This document shows positions 26,033 to 33,262 of a stretch of 36,202 bases of DNA, in pieces (the first letter of the stretch is position 1; each line of letters starts with the position of its first letter). The notes under the pieces are model-generated. The model ran no database searches. It was not told where the DNA came from and saw nothing but the letters and a program-made list of their open reading frames with translations. The DNA is taken from NCBI GenBank assembly GCA_002212725.1, contig MTCR01000150.1:1-36202 (forward strand), in the 5' to 3' direction. Position numbers and translations under genes: made by a program. Source of the DNA: Sphingobacteriales bacterium TSM_CSM. Lineage in GTDB: Bacteria; Bacteroidota; Bacteroidia; Chitinophagales; UBA2359.

Positions 26033-27400
26033 TTAAGTGTTTTCGGTTGCAAATTTAGCAATATTGGCAATATTAATACCCCCAAAATTGCCCGAACTCA
26101 TTAAAAGCAGGTCGGTTTGTTCAAAATTGGTTTGCAGGAGTTGGTTTTCCAGTTCAGAGGGGTTGGTAAACACCAGCAGGTTGGGGTGGTTAAAATAGTG
26201 TTGAATTTCTTGTGGTTGCAGTGGTGGCAGTTGTTTTATAGCCAGGGTTTGGGGGTCGTAAAATACCATGGCCAGGTCTGCACTTTGCAGGGCATGTTGG
26301 TATTGGGGCAAAAAGTTGTGGTTCAGGCTGCTGTAGGTGTGCAGTTCGAGGCAGGCAACAAGCCGGCGGCCGGGGTGCAGTAGTTTTAGGGCATGGGTAG
26401 TGGCTTTTACCTTTGAGGGGGCGTGGGCAAAATCTTTATACATGCAGCATCCGGCCGATTTTGCCACCAGTTCGAGGCGGCGGGCGGCACCGGTAAAAGT
26501 GGTGATGGCTTCCAAAAACAGTTCATCGGGCACGTTCAGGCTGTTGCAAACGGCTTTTGCACCCATGAGGTTTTGCAGGTTGTGTTGCCCAAAAATTTGC
26601 AGGGGTACTTCCTGTCCGTTCCATTGCAGCAGCCAGTTATCATTGCTTTCGTTTACCCGGTATGGCGGGGTTTGATAAGGCTGCAGGTTGAGGCGGGGGT
26701 GTTGTTGTGCAATATGGCAAAGGTGGCTGTCTTCGGCATTGTAAACCAATGTGCCGCCGGGTTCAATTGTTTGGGCAAAGAGGGTAAATTGTTGCAGGTA
26801 ACCGTCAAATGACGGAAACACGTTCATGTGGTCCCAGGCAATGCCGCTAAGCAGGGCAACATGTGGGCGGTAGTATAAAAATTTGGGTTTAAGGTCAACA
26901 GGTGATGACAAATACTCATCGCCCTCAATAACAATAACCTGTGCCGATGCGCTTAACCGCACCGATTCTGCAAAACCGGGCAATTTTGCGCCTACCACAT
27001 AGTCAAAATCTGTGCCGCAGTGGCGCAACACATGCATTACCATAGCAGTAATAGTGGTTTTGCCATGGCTGCCGCCAATTACCACCCGCTTTTTGTGTTG
27101 CGCATGTTGGTAAATAAATTGCGGGTACGAGTGTACCGGTATGCCCAATTGTTGCGCCCTAAGCAGTTCGGGGTTGTCTTTTTTGGCGTGCATTCCCAGA
27201 ATAACCGCATCAGGACGGGCATCTATTTTTTCGGGAAACCAGCCAAATTCATCGGGCAGTAAACCCACATTAAACAAATTGGTTTTTGCAGGGTCAAATA
27301 TAGTATCATCAGAACCCGTAACCCGGTATCCTTGCTGTTGCAGGGCTATGGCCAACTGATGCATAATGCTTCCTCCAATGGCAATAAAGTGTACTTTCAT
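26033..27400 (-). CDS. mpl: UDP-N-acetylmuramate:tripeptide ligase
   Basis: Cytoplasmic murein-recycling ligase that joins the recovered tripeptide L-Ala-gamma-D-Glu-meso-Dap to UDP-MurNAc. The 455-residue protein begins MKVHFIAIGGSIMHQLA, which fits Mpl better than MurC. It has the ATP-binding GGSHGKTT (109-116), IEGDEYLSSPVDLKPKF and IAWDHMNVF in the central domain, and YKDFAHAPSKVKAT at the junction with the C-terminal domain. The frame extends to 27469, but the added residues are hydrophobic and not part of the family; 27409 is a possible alternative. First of a minus-strand run that continues to eno. Confidence 0.92.
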   Translation of the reverse strand: MKVHFIAIGGSIMHQLAIALQQQGYRVTGSDDTIFDPAKTNLFNVGLLPDEFGWFPEKIDARPDAVILGMHAKKDNPELLRAQQLGIPVHSYPQFIYQHAQHKKRVVIGGSHGKTTITAMVMHVLRHCGTDFDYVVGAKLPGFAESVRLSASAQVIVIEGDEYLSSPVDLKPKFLYYRPHVALLSGIAWDHMNVFPSFDGYLQQFTLFAQTIEPGGTLVYNAEDSHLCHIAQQHPRLNLQPYQTPPYRVNESNDNWLLQWNGQEVPLQIFGQHNLQNLMGAKAVCNSLNVPDELFLEAITTFTGAARRLELVAKSAGCCMYKDFAHAPSKVKATTHALKLLHPGRRLVACLELHTYSSLNHNFLPQYQHALQSADLAMVFYDPQTLAIKQLPPLQPQEIQHYFNHPNLLVFTNPSELENQLLQTNFEQTDLLLMSSGNFGGINIANIAKFATENT

Positions 27401-27555
27401 AGAAGGCATTGTAAATATGGTTGCAAAGTAAGGTAAAAACAACGGTAAAGCAGCCAATTTAAAAACCAAAATGTTTTATGATTGGTTATACACTAAAGAG
27501 GAAGTTAATATCGTTTTAAAAAAAGTTTTGTTAACCATAAATTTTCCGATTAGTA

Positions 27556-27708
27556 ATGAACAAACATTCTTTTGTAAAACAAATGGGCGCAGCAGCGCTT
27601 GGTTTGCTTTTCGTGTTTACGCTGTTTACCTCTTGCCACAGAGGCTCTGGTTGCCCGGGACACATTACCCGCGCCGAACAACCGGTAACCATAGAACAAG
27701 ATTGTTAG
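27556..27708 (+). CDS. Small lipoprotein of 50 residues
   Basis: A short gene with a clear lipoprotein signal: MNKHSFVKQMGAAALG, a hydrophobic core LLFVFTLF, then the lipobox-like FTSC at about residues 24-27. The mature part is only about 24 residues, with two further Cys, including the final residue (EQDC). It starts at ATG 27556 and is followed 32 bases after the stop by a good terminator, which supports it as a real monocistronic gene. Function unknown. Confidence 0.65.
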   Translation: MNKHSFVKQMGAAALGLLFVFTLFTSCHRGSGCPGHITRAEQPVTIEQDC

Positions 27709-27740
27709 TACAGTTAAATTATACTTGTGCTTAAGTTCAG

Positions 27741-27781
27741 AAACAGCAATTTGCCTCAAAGGGTGGGTTGCTGTTTTTTTT
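27741..27781 (+). terminator. Intrinsic terminator of the small lipoprotein gene
   Basis: Arms AAACAGCAA (27741-27749) and TTGCTGTTT (27768-27776) are exact reverse complements, followed by five more T. The loop (18 bases) is long but can pair further. It sits between the small lipoprotein gene and the end of the convergent phosphatase-fold gene. Confidence 0.8.
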
Positions 27782-27784
27782 GTG

Positions 27785-28672
27785 TTATTGGCTGTAAATT
27801 TTATAGGTAAAGCGGCAGTACAGCGGCACATGGTCAGACAGGGGCAGTGAATCAATGCCATTGTAAGTAAAGCGGTCATCGTCGCCCCGCCTGAATTCAA
27901 CGGGCAGCAGTTTAATTTGGGCGCTGCTGCGGTAAAAAATTTTGTCAATACCTTCGCAATCATAGCCGGTTTCAAGGGGTTCGCAGTCTTTCAGGTTTTC
28001 GCCGTAGGAAGGCACGTTGCCGTTTCTAATGAGTTGAATCCATGCATCGGTAAAGTTTAGCGCCTGCAATGCCCTTATGGTATCGGCTTCGCGGGTATAA
28101 CGGCTGTTAAAATCGCCCATAACCACTACGGCCTGCCCTTGCGAATGGGTTTCCATATAGTTGCACAACTGCCTTATGTTGCCTCTTCGGGCGGTAAAAT
28201 CGCTGTCGGTGCTGCCGGCATCGCAATGCACGTTGTAAAAGTCAATAAAAAAGCCGTCGGCAATTTCTATTTGCGAATAGCTGAACCCTTTAGGCGTAAG
28301 GCAATCGGGCCCGAAACAGGTTACCCAGGCCTGCCGCACCAAATTGTGTATGGGAAAGTCAGCAAACGTATTCAGCCCGTCGCCGTCGGGCACACAAGGC
28401 ATGGGCGTGGTAACGTAGGGGTGGGTGTTGTAGAGCAGCAGCGAGTCGTGGTAGCAGAAATCTTCCTGCACATGCACTATGTCAAACTCATTGAGCAAGG
28501 GACTTATATGTGAGGAATATAGAGCCGGGTGCGAAGAGGAAATGCCCTCGGGCAAACCGGCAACATTGTAAGATAAGGTGGTAAATTGCCCTGATATGGG
28601 CGCCGGCTCATTGGTGCAGCAGATGGCCAGGGCAATTAACAACAGCAATAGTACACCGGAATAGTTGGGCAT
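27785..28672 (-). CDS. Secreted endonuclease/exonuclease/phosphatase-fold hydrolase
   Basis: A 295-residue exported enzyme with a DNase I-like fold, a family that includes nucleases, sphingomyelinases and inositol phosphatases. The signal sequence ends in LAICC (C18/C19), probably a lipoprotein site. Catalytic positions are visible: N36 (LSYNVAG), E70 (VHVQED), H149 (NVHCDAG), D187 and N189 (VVMGDFNSRY), and D280-H281 (LSDHVPLYC). Several extra Cys suggest disulphides. The lack of a clear nucleic-acid signature and its surface location make a phosphodiesterase or sphingomyelinase-like role plausible, but the substrate cannot be decided. It is convergent with the small lipoprotein gene. Confidence 0.85.
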   Translation of the reverse strand: MPNYSGVLLLLLIALAICCTNEPAPISGQFTTLSYNVAGLPEGISSSHPALYSSHISPLLNEFDIVHVQEDFCYHDSLLLYNTHPYVTTPMPCVPDGDGLNTFADFPIHNLVRQAWVTCFGPDCLTPKGFSYSQIEIADGFFIDFYNVHCDAGSTDSDFTARRGNIRQLCNYMETHSQGQAVVVMGDFNSRYTREADTIRALQALNFTDAWIQLIRNGNVPSYGENLKDCEPLETGYDCEGIDKIFYRSSAQIKLLPVEFRRGDDDRFTYNGIDSLPLSDHVPLYCRFTYKIYSQ

Positions 28673-28836
28673 GGCGCATAATGTTTGAACAGGAAAAACT
28701 GCCGCCGGCTCAGGGGGTTGCGGTAAATTGCCACAAAGCAGGCAGGTTTTGCGGTATTGTATGCAATATTACCGTTTTTTGGGCTAATTTGTGCCGCTAT
28801 TACCAAACCTTGTGCAATTAATGCGCAATACAGCAC

Positions 28837-29781
28837 ATGCAACACATTGAAATGTTTGAAAACCGGCTGGCAAAACGCTACCGGCATCTTAAAAAATGGG
28901 CAAAGCGCGAAGAAATTTCGTGCTACCGCCTATATGACCGCGATATACCCGAATTTCCGTTTTGTATAGATTTGTATGGAACTAAAGTGTATTGCGCCGA
29001 ATTTGAACGCGCCAATGCCCGAACCCCCGACGAGCAGGCCGAGTGGTTGCGCCAATGTGTGTTGGCCTGCTGCCACGTTTTAGGGTTGCAACCACAGGAT
29101 GTTTACCTGCGCCAACGGCAGCAACAAAAAGGCAGTAAACAATATGAACGCATTTCTGACAGGCAAAACAGGGTGCTTGTAGAAGAAAACGGGCTTCGGT
29201 TTATGGTAAACCTGACCGATTATTTAGATACAGGCTTGTTTTTAGACCACCGTATTACTCGCGGCATGGTGGCCGCCGAAGCACAAGACCGCCATTTTTT
29301 GAATCTTTTTGCTTATACCGGCTCATTTACCGTTTATGCTGCCGCCGGCGGCGCTGCCTCCACGCTCACACTCGATATGTCGGCCACTTACCTGCAATGG
29401 GCACAAGACAACATGCGGCTGAACGGATTTGTACAGCAATGCCACCACTACACGCAGGCCGATGTGCTGCAATGGATTTACCAGCCGCCGCCAAAATTGC
29501 CGCCTTTCGGGTTGGTAGTGCTCGACCCGCCTACTTTTTCCAACAGCAAACGCATGAAAGGTGTTTTTGATGTACAGCGCGACCATGCAGCCCTTATTGG
29601 TAAAGTGCTTCAACTGATGGCAAAAGACGGTGTGCTGTATTTTTCTACCAACTACCGCCGCTTTAAACCCGATTTCTCGTTGCTTCGGGCTGCACAAATT
29701 GACGATATTACCGCCAAAACCCTGCCCGAAGATTTTAAACAAGGTAAACCGCCGCATGTTTGTTTCAGACTGGTAAAATAG
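28837..29781 (+). CDS. 23S rRNA methyltransferase-like protein (RlmK/RlmI type)
   Basis: A 314-residue SAM-dependent methyltransferase resembling the C-terminal half of E. coli RlmL (the RlmK part, which makes m7G2069 in 23S rRNA). The opening MFENRLAKRYRHLKKWAKREEISCYRLYDRDIPEF (residues 6-40) is characteristic of that part. SAM-binding residues are at NLFAYTGSFT (156-165), and GLFLDHR (133-139) and LDPPTFSNSKRM (229-240) form the rest of the active site. An ATG at 28852 fits the family start as well as 28837. There is no THUMP/RlmL N-terminal half, so it is a stand-alone enzyme. It is divergent from the hydrolase gene and convergent with the next membrane-protein gene. Confidence 0.87.
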   Translation: MQHIEMFENRLAKRYRHLKKWAKREEISCYRLYDRDIPEFPFCIDLYGTKVYCAEFERANARTPDEQAEWLRQCVLACCHVLGLQPQDVYLRQRQQQKGSKQYERISDRQNRVLVEENGLRFMVNLTDYLDTGLFLDHRITRGMVAAEAQDRHFLNLFAYTGSFTVYAAAGGAASTLTLDMSATYLQWAQDNMRLNGFVQQCHHYTQADVLQWIYQPPPKLPPFGLVVLDPPTFSNSKRMKGVFDVQRDHAALIGKVLQLMAKDGVLYFSTNYRRFKPDFSLLRAAQIDDITAKTLPEDFKQGKPPHVCFRLVK

Positions 29782-29826
29782 CGCAGCGGCTAGCACGGCA
29801 AGTATGCCTTGCAAGTGTTTTGCCGG

Positions 29827-30768
29827 TTAGTTGACCGCCGGCGGGGTAGGGGTGAAGCTGCCTATTAAATCAATTTTGCGAATTAACCCTATGCCTTCGG
29901 TTTGTTCTACTATGCTAAAGTAGCGCAGCGCAATTACCACCATGGCAACCACATTTATAATAACCGTTACCACCGTATAAAGCAGCCCAAGTACCGGCAA
30001 CAGAAAAACGGCTTCGTCCCACGAAAACATATCAATAAGAAATATGGCGCCGCCGGTAATAAAAGTAGGAATTAATCCGGTTATAGAAAACGAAACAAGC
30101 AGGGTAACGGTGTATAGCCATAAAGTAGAAAGCCAGTTACCCCTAATCAACTGAAAACACCGTTTTACCGAATCTATAAACCCTTTGCGCTCTACCAGCC
30201 TTACAATATAAATAAAAGACAGCGCCACAAACGGGTAGGTAAGCAGCATCAGCAGCCCTAAGCTACCCAATACCCCCAAAACAGGGTTTAAATCGGCCAA
30301 GCCAAATATGAATGCCATGCCGGCCACCAGTGCAAATACCAGTCCAAAAACTGCTATTACCAGCAGTACATAAAGGAAAAAAGTGGTGGAAAGGTAAATG
30401 CCAAGGTTCTTATAAACCTGCCCGGCCAGTTCCTTTACCGTTATTTCAGTAAAATCTGGCCTTTTAATGTACAAAACCAGCAGTTCATAAATAACGGCCA
30501 GCAAAACCACTGCCCCCAGCATAACCAGCAAAGAAAACAGGTAAGAAATGCCCATTGCTTCAAATCCCTGACTGAAATTAGAACTTGACTCAATTACCAG
30601 CGCCAAAACAAGATAGTAGCCCACCAAACCGGTTAAAAAAAAGGGCATGGCAATAAAGCCGATGCCTTTTGAAAGCAGGATAATGTTTTGCCTTATAAAC
30701 ACACTGGCTGCGCTTAGGGTTTCGCTCATATTGCGTACTTTCCGGAATATGATTTTTTCGGTTTCCAT
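29827..30768 (-). CDS. Multipass membrane protein of unknown function
   Basis: A 313-residue integral membrane protein with about six hydrophobic segments (roughly 34-60, 75-100, 125-155, 160-190, 215-240 and 255-285). It has a charged loop RLVERKGFIDSVKRCFQLIRGNW around residues 190-212, a feature of uncharacterised membrane proteins with a repeated amphipathic motif. No catalytic residues are recognised. It lies 78 bases downstream of the pullulanase gene on the same strand and could be co-transcribed, though no functional link is evident. Confidence 0.7.
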   Translation of the reverse strand: METEKIIFRKVRNMSETLSAASVFIRQNIILLSKGIGFIAMPFFLTGLVGYYLVLALVIESSSNFSQGFEAMGISYLFSLLVMLGAVVLLAVIYELLVLYIKRPDFTEITVKELAGQVYKNLGIYLSTTFFLYVLLVIAVFGLVFALVAGMAFIFGLADLNPVLGVLGSLGLLMLLTYPFVALSFIYIVRLVERKGFIDSVKRCFQLIRGNWLSTLWLYTVTLLVSFSITGLIPTFITGGAIFLIDMFSWDEAVFLLPVLGLLYTVVTVIINVVAMVVIALRYFSIVEQTEGIGLIRKIDLIGSFTPTPPAVN

Positions 30769-30846
30769 GTTGCAGGCAGGTTTTTGGAGTTTGGCGTCCG
30801 GCGCCGGGTAATAACAATTCCTTTTGCCGGCGGGTGCGGTTTTTGG

Positions 30847-32868
30847 TTATTCTTCGGCCAAAATTAGCGCCGAAACGGGCGGCAGGGTTGCTTTTTTACC
30901 TTTCATTTTCTTTTTTGCTTTCAGGTCAACTGTCCAGTCGTTGAGCACAATTTTCCAGTCACCTTCGGGCAGGGCAATTTCGGCTTCTTTTTCCTGATTG
31001 CCGTTCAGCAGTACCAGAATGGTTTTCCACTTATCGCCGTTGGCATGGTTATCAAGGGTGTAACCTACCACGTTGGGTTGGTCAATACCAAGAAAATGCA
31101 GGTTTTGGGCAAGCATTTCGGTAGTAGGCATACGGAAAGCGGGGTGGGCTTTTCGCAGGGCAATGAGGGCACAGTGGTAGTCAAACAGTTGTTTGTGTTG
31201 TGTTTTGCGGTGCCAGTCAATCTGGTTAATGGCATCGGGCGATTTATAAGAGTTTTCCACCCCGTTTTTGGTTCGGGTCATTTCTTCGCCGGCGTGCAAA
31301 AACGGTATTCCCTGCGAGGTAAGCACAATGGTATTGGCCAGGCGGTGCATGAGCATTCGTTTTTCATCGGTATCGGCGGCGTTGGAGAGCAGCAGGCGGT
31401 CGTACAGGGTATGGTTATCGTGGCAACTCACATAGTTGATGCACTGTGTTGGCGCACCTGCCCAATAAGCGCCGGAGTAGTTTACCTTGCCGTAATTTAC
31501 CTGCGGGTGCTGGGTGGCGGCCACAATGCCAAATTTTATGGTTTCTTCCTTGCCGTCGGCGCCGCTTACAAACCCTTTTTCGTCATGTACAAACACGCTG
31601 CCTTTCAGCCCGTCGCGAAGGTCGTCGCTAAAGGCTGCCAGTTTGGGTACGCGGTAAACATACTTTTTAACCGTCCGCTGGTCTTCGGGCAGAGGCGTGC
31701 TGCCGCCTGTCCAGCCTTCGCCATATACAAAAATAGTGGGGTCAATGGCATCTAATGCGGCGCGCACCTGATTCATGGTTTCAATGTCGTGAATGGCCAT
31801 AAGGTCGAACCGGAAGCCGTCAATATGAAATTCCGAAGCCCAGTATTTGACCGATTCCACTATCATTTTGCGCACCATGGGGCGTTCCGATGCCGTTTCG
31901 TTGCCACAGGCCGAGGCGTTTGAAAACCCGCCGCTTTCGTTTTGCCGGTAGTAATAACCGGGCACTACTTGTTCAAAATACGAGTCCTGGGTAAGCCCGG
32001 TATGGTTATACACCACATCTAAAACTACCCGAATACCGGCGCCGTGCAGGGCTTTTACCATTTCTTTAAACTCTTTTATGCGCACGCTGCCATCGTAGGG
32101 GTCGGTGGCGTAAGAGCCTTCGGGGGTATTGTAGTTTAAGGGGTCGTAGCCCCAGTTGTATTGCGGTTCATCAAGGCGGGTTTCGTCTATGGAGTTATGG
32201 TCAAAGGCGGGTAAAATATGCACATGCGTAACGCCAAGCTGTGCAATATGGTCTAAACCCGTTTTTTCGCCCTGCGGACTTTTGGTGCCTTTTTCGGTTA
32301 AGCCCAAATACTTGCCCTTATGCTCAATGCCCGAATTAGGATTTACCGAAATGTCGCGCAGGTGCATCTCATAGATAACTATATCCTGAAACCCGTTCAA
32401 CGGCGGGCGTTTGTCTTTATCCCAGTTGGCGGGGTTAGTGGTTTTAAGGTCAACCACCATGCCGCGCTTACCATTTACCCCAACCGCTTTGGCATACGGG
32501 TCGGGTACTTCTTCTAACCATTTGCCGTCAATTTGGGTTTGAAAGGCATAGAATTTGCCCTTTTGGTCGCCCGGTACAACAACCGCCCAGGTTCCGTTGC
32601 CCGATTTTTCCAGGTTGTACTCTTTCAGCAGGTTGCCCTCTATGCCTTTATCGTACATTTTCAGTTTAACCGCTGTGGCGGTAGGTGCCCAAATTTTAAA
32701 CACCGAGTTTTTGGCGGTATAGGTAAGCCCAAGGTCTGTACCATTGTAAACGGGGTACGTCTTGTAATCAAACGGCACTAAGTTAGATTTCTCTACTGTG
32801 CGCGGCGAACGACATTCTACCAGCATCATGCAAAATAGTATTAGTAAAAGGAAGTGAGTTGTTTTCAT
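30847..32868 (-). CDS. pulA: Type I pullulanase lipoprotein
   Basis: Hydrolyses alpha-1,6 branch points in pullulan, glycogen or starch fragments. The 673-residue protein has a lipoprotein signal (LVEC at residues 16-19), so it is membrane-anchored and faces the periplasm or surface. A CBM48-like domain (about 45-140, with VFKIWAPTATAVKL) precedes the GH13 barrel. The type I pullulanase signature YNWGYDP is at 237-243. Catalytic sites are VVLDVVYNHTG (281-291), nucleophile D355 in GFRFDLMAIHD, acid/base E384 in VYGEGWTGG, and VSCHDNHTLYDR. No SusC/SusD genes adjoin, so it is not in a visible starch-utilisation locus. It has a strong promoter at 32911-32941. Confidence 0.95.
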   Translation of the reverse strand: MKTTHFLLLILFCMMLVECRSPRTVEKSNLVPFDYKTYPVYNGTDLGLTYTAKNSVFKIWAPTATAVKLKMYDKGIEGNLLKEYNLEKSGNGTWAVVVPGDQKGKFYAFQTQIDGKWLEEVPDPYAKAVGVNGKRGMVVDLKTTNPANWDKDKRPPLNGFQDIVIYEMHLRDISVNPNSGIEHKGKYLGLTEKGTKSPQGEKTGLDHIAQLGVTHVHILPAFDHNSIDETRLDEPQYNWGYDPLNYNTPEGSYATDPYDGSVRIKEFKEMVKALHGAGIRVVLDVVYNHTGLTQDSYFEQVVPGYYYRQNESGGFSNASACGNETASERPMVRKMIVESVKYWASEFHIDGFRFDLMAIHDIETMNQVRAALDAIDPTIFVYGEGWTGGSTPLPEDQRTVKKYVYRVPKLAAFSDDLRDGLKGSVFVHDEKGFVSGADGKEETIKFGIVAATQHPQVNYGKVNYSGAYWAGAPTQCINYVSCHDNHTLYDRLLLSNAADTDEKRMLMHRLANTIVLTSQGIPFLHAGEEMTRTKNGVENSYKSPDAINQIDWHRKTQHKQLFDYHCALIALRKAHPAFRMPTTEMLAQNLHFLGIDQPNVVGYTLDNHANGDKWKTILVLLNGNQEKEAEIALPEGDWKIVLNDWTVDLKAKKKMKGKKATLPPVSALILAEE

Positions 32869-32910
32869 TTGGTTGGGTAATTTGGCGCAAGAAAAATTGC
32901 TATTTCAGGG

Positions 32911-32941
32911 CAAAGATATTTAACCCATCTATAACCACAAA
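32911..32941 (-). promoter_or_regulatory. Bacteroidota-type promoter of pulA
   Basis: On minus, TTTG (32941-32938), a 19-base spacer, then TATCTTTG (32918-32911), a full match at ideal spacing. The leader to the pulA ATG is about 35 bases. It occupies the 394-base gap between the divergent pulA and the giant secreted-protein gene. Confidence 0.75.
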
Positions 32942-33049
32942 GAAAACAAAAAGTTTACCCCAAAAAAGTTGCGGCGGGGCAGGTTAAGCGGTTGTTGGCA
33001 ATACCAATGGTTCAGTGAAAGAGCTGAAGAAGTTCTATGGGTTTGTGAG

Positions 33050-33076
33050 AGGGTTACCTTAAACGGCAGTAACCCT
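33050..33076. repeat. Small inverted repeat
   Basis: AGGGTTAC (33050-33057) and GTAACCCT (33069-33076) form an 8-bp stem with an 11-base loop, followed by an A-run on plus. It lies between pulA and the giant secreted-protein gene; no defined role. No clear TAnnTTTG element for the downstream gene was found in this gap. Confidence 0.35.
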
Positions 33077-33262
33077 GCAAAAAAAATAATTTCACAAAAA
33101 CCACAATAAAATTTGGTATTTTAAAAAATATGGTGCAGTTTTGTGTAAACGAGTAAAAACTACCCGTAAAGCAGGGCATCAAACCCTGTCTGCGGAAAAA
33201 GTGGCGCCATACAATGGGAACAAAGTTCATTTCTTTTTTCACAATTTTTAAGCAAATGCAGT

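Noticed and set aside
26033..27469. Calling the ligase MurC
   Set aside because: The N-terminal IAIGGSIMHQLA and the rest fit Mpl; MurC has a GIGGIGMSG-type start.
31045..31755. A 236-residue plus-strand frame inside pulA
   Set aside because: It is the antisense of conserved pullulanase catalytic sequence; no independent evidence.
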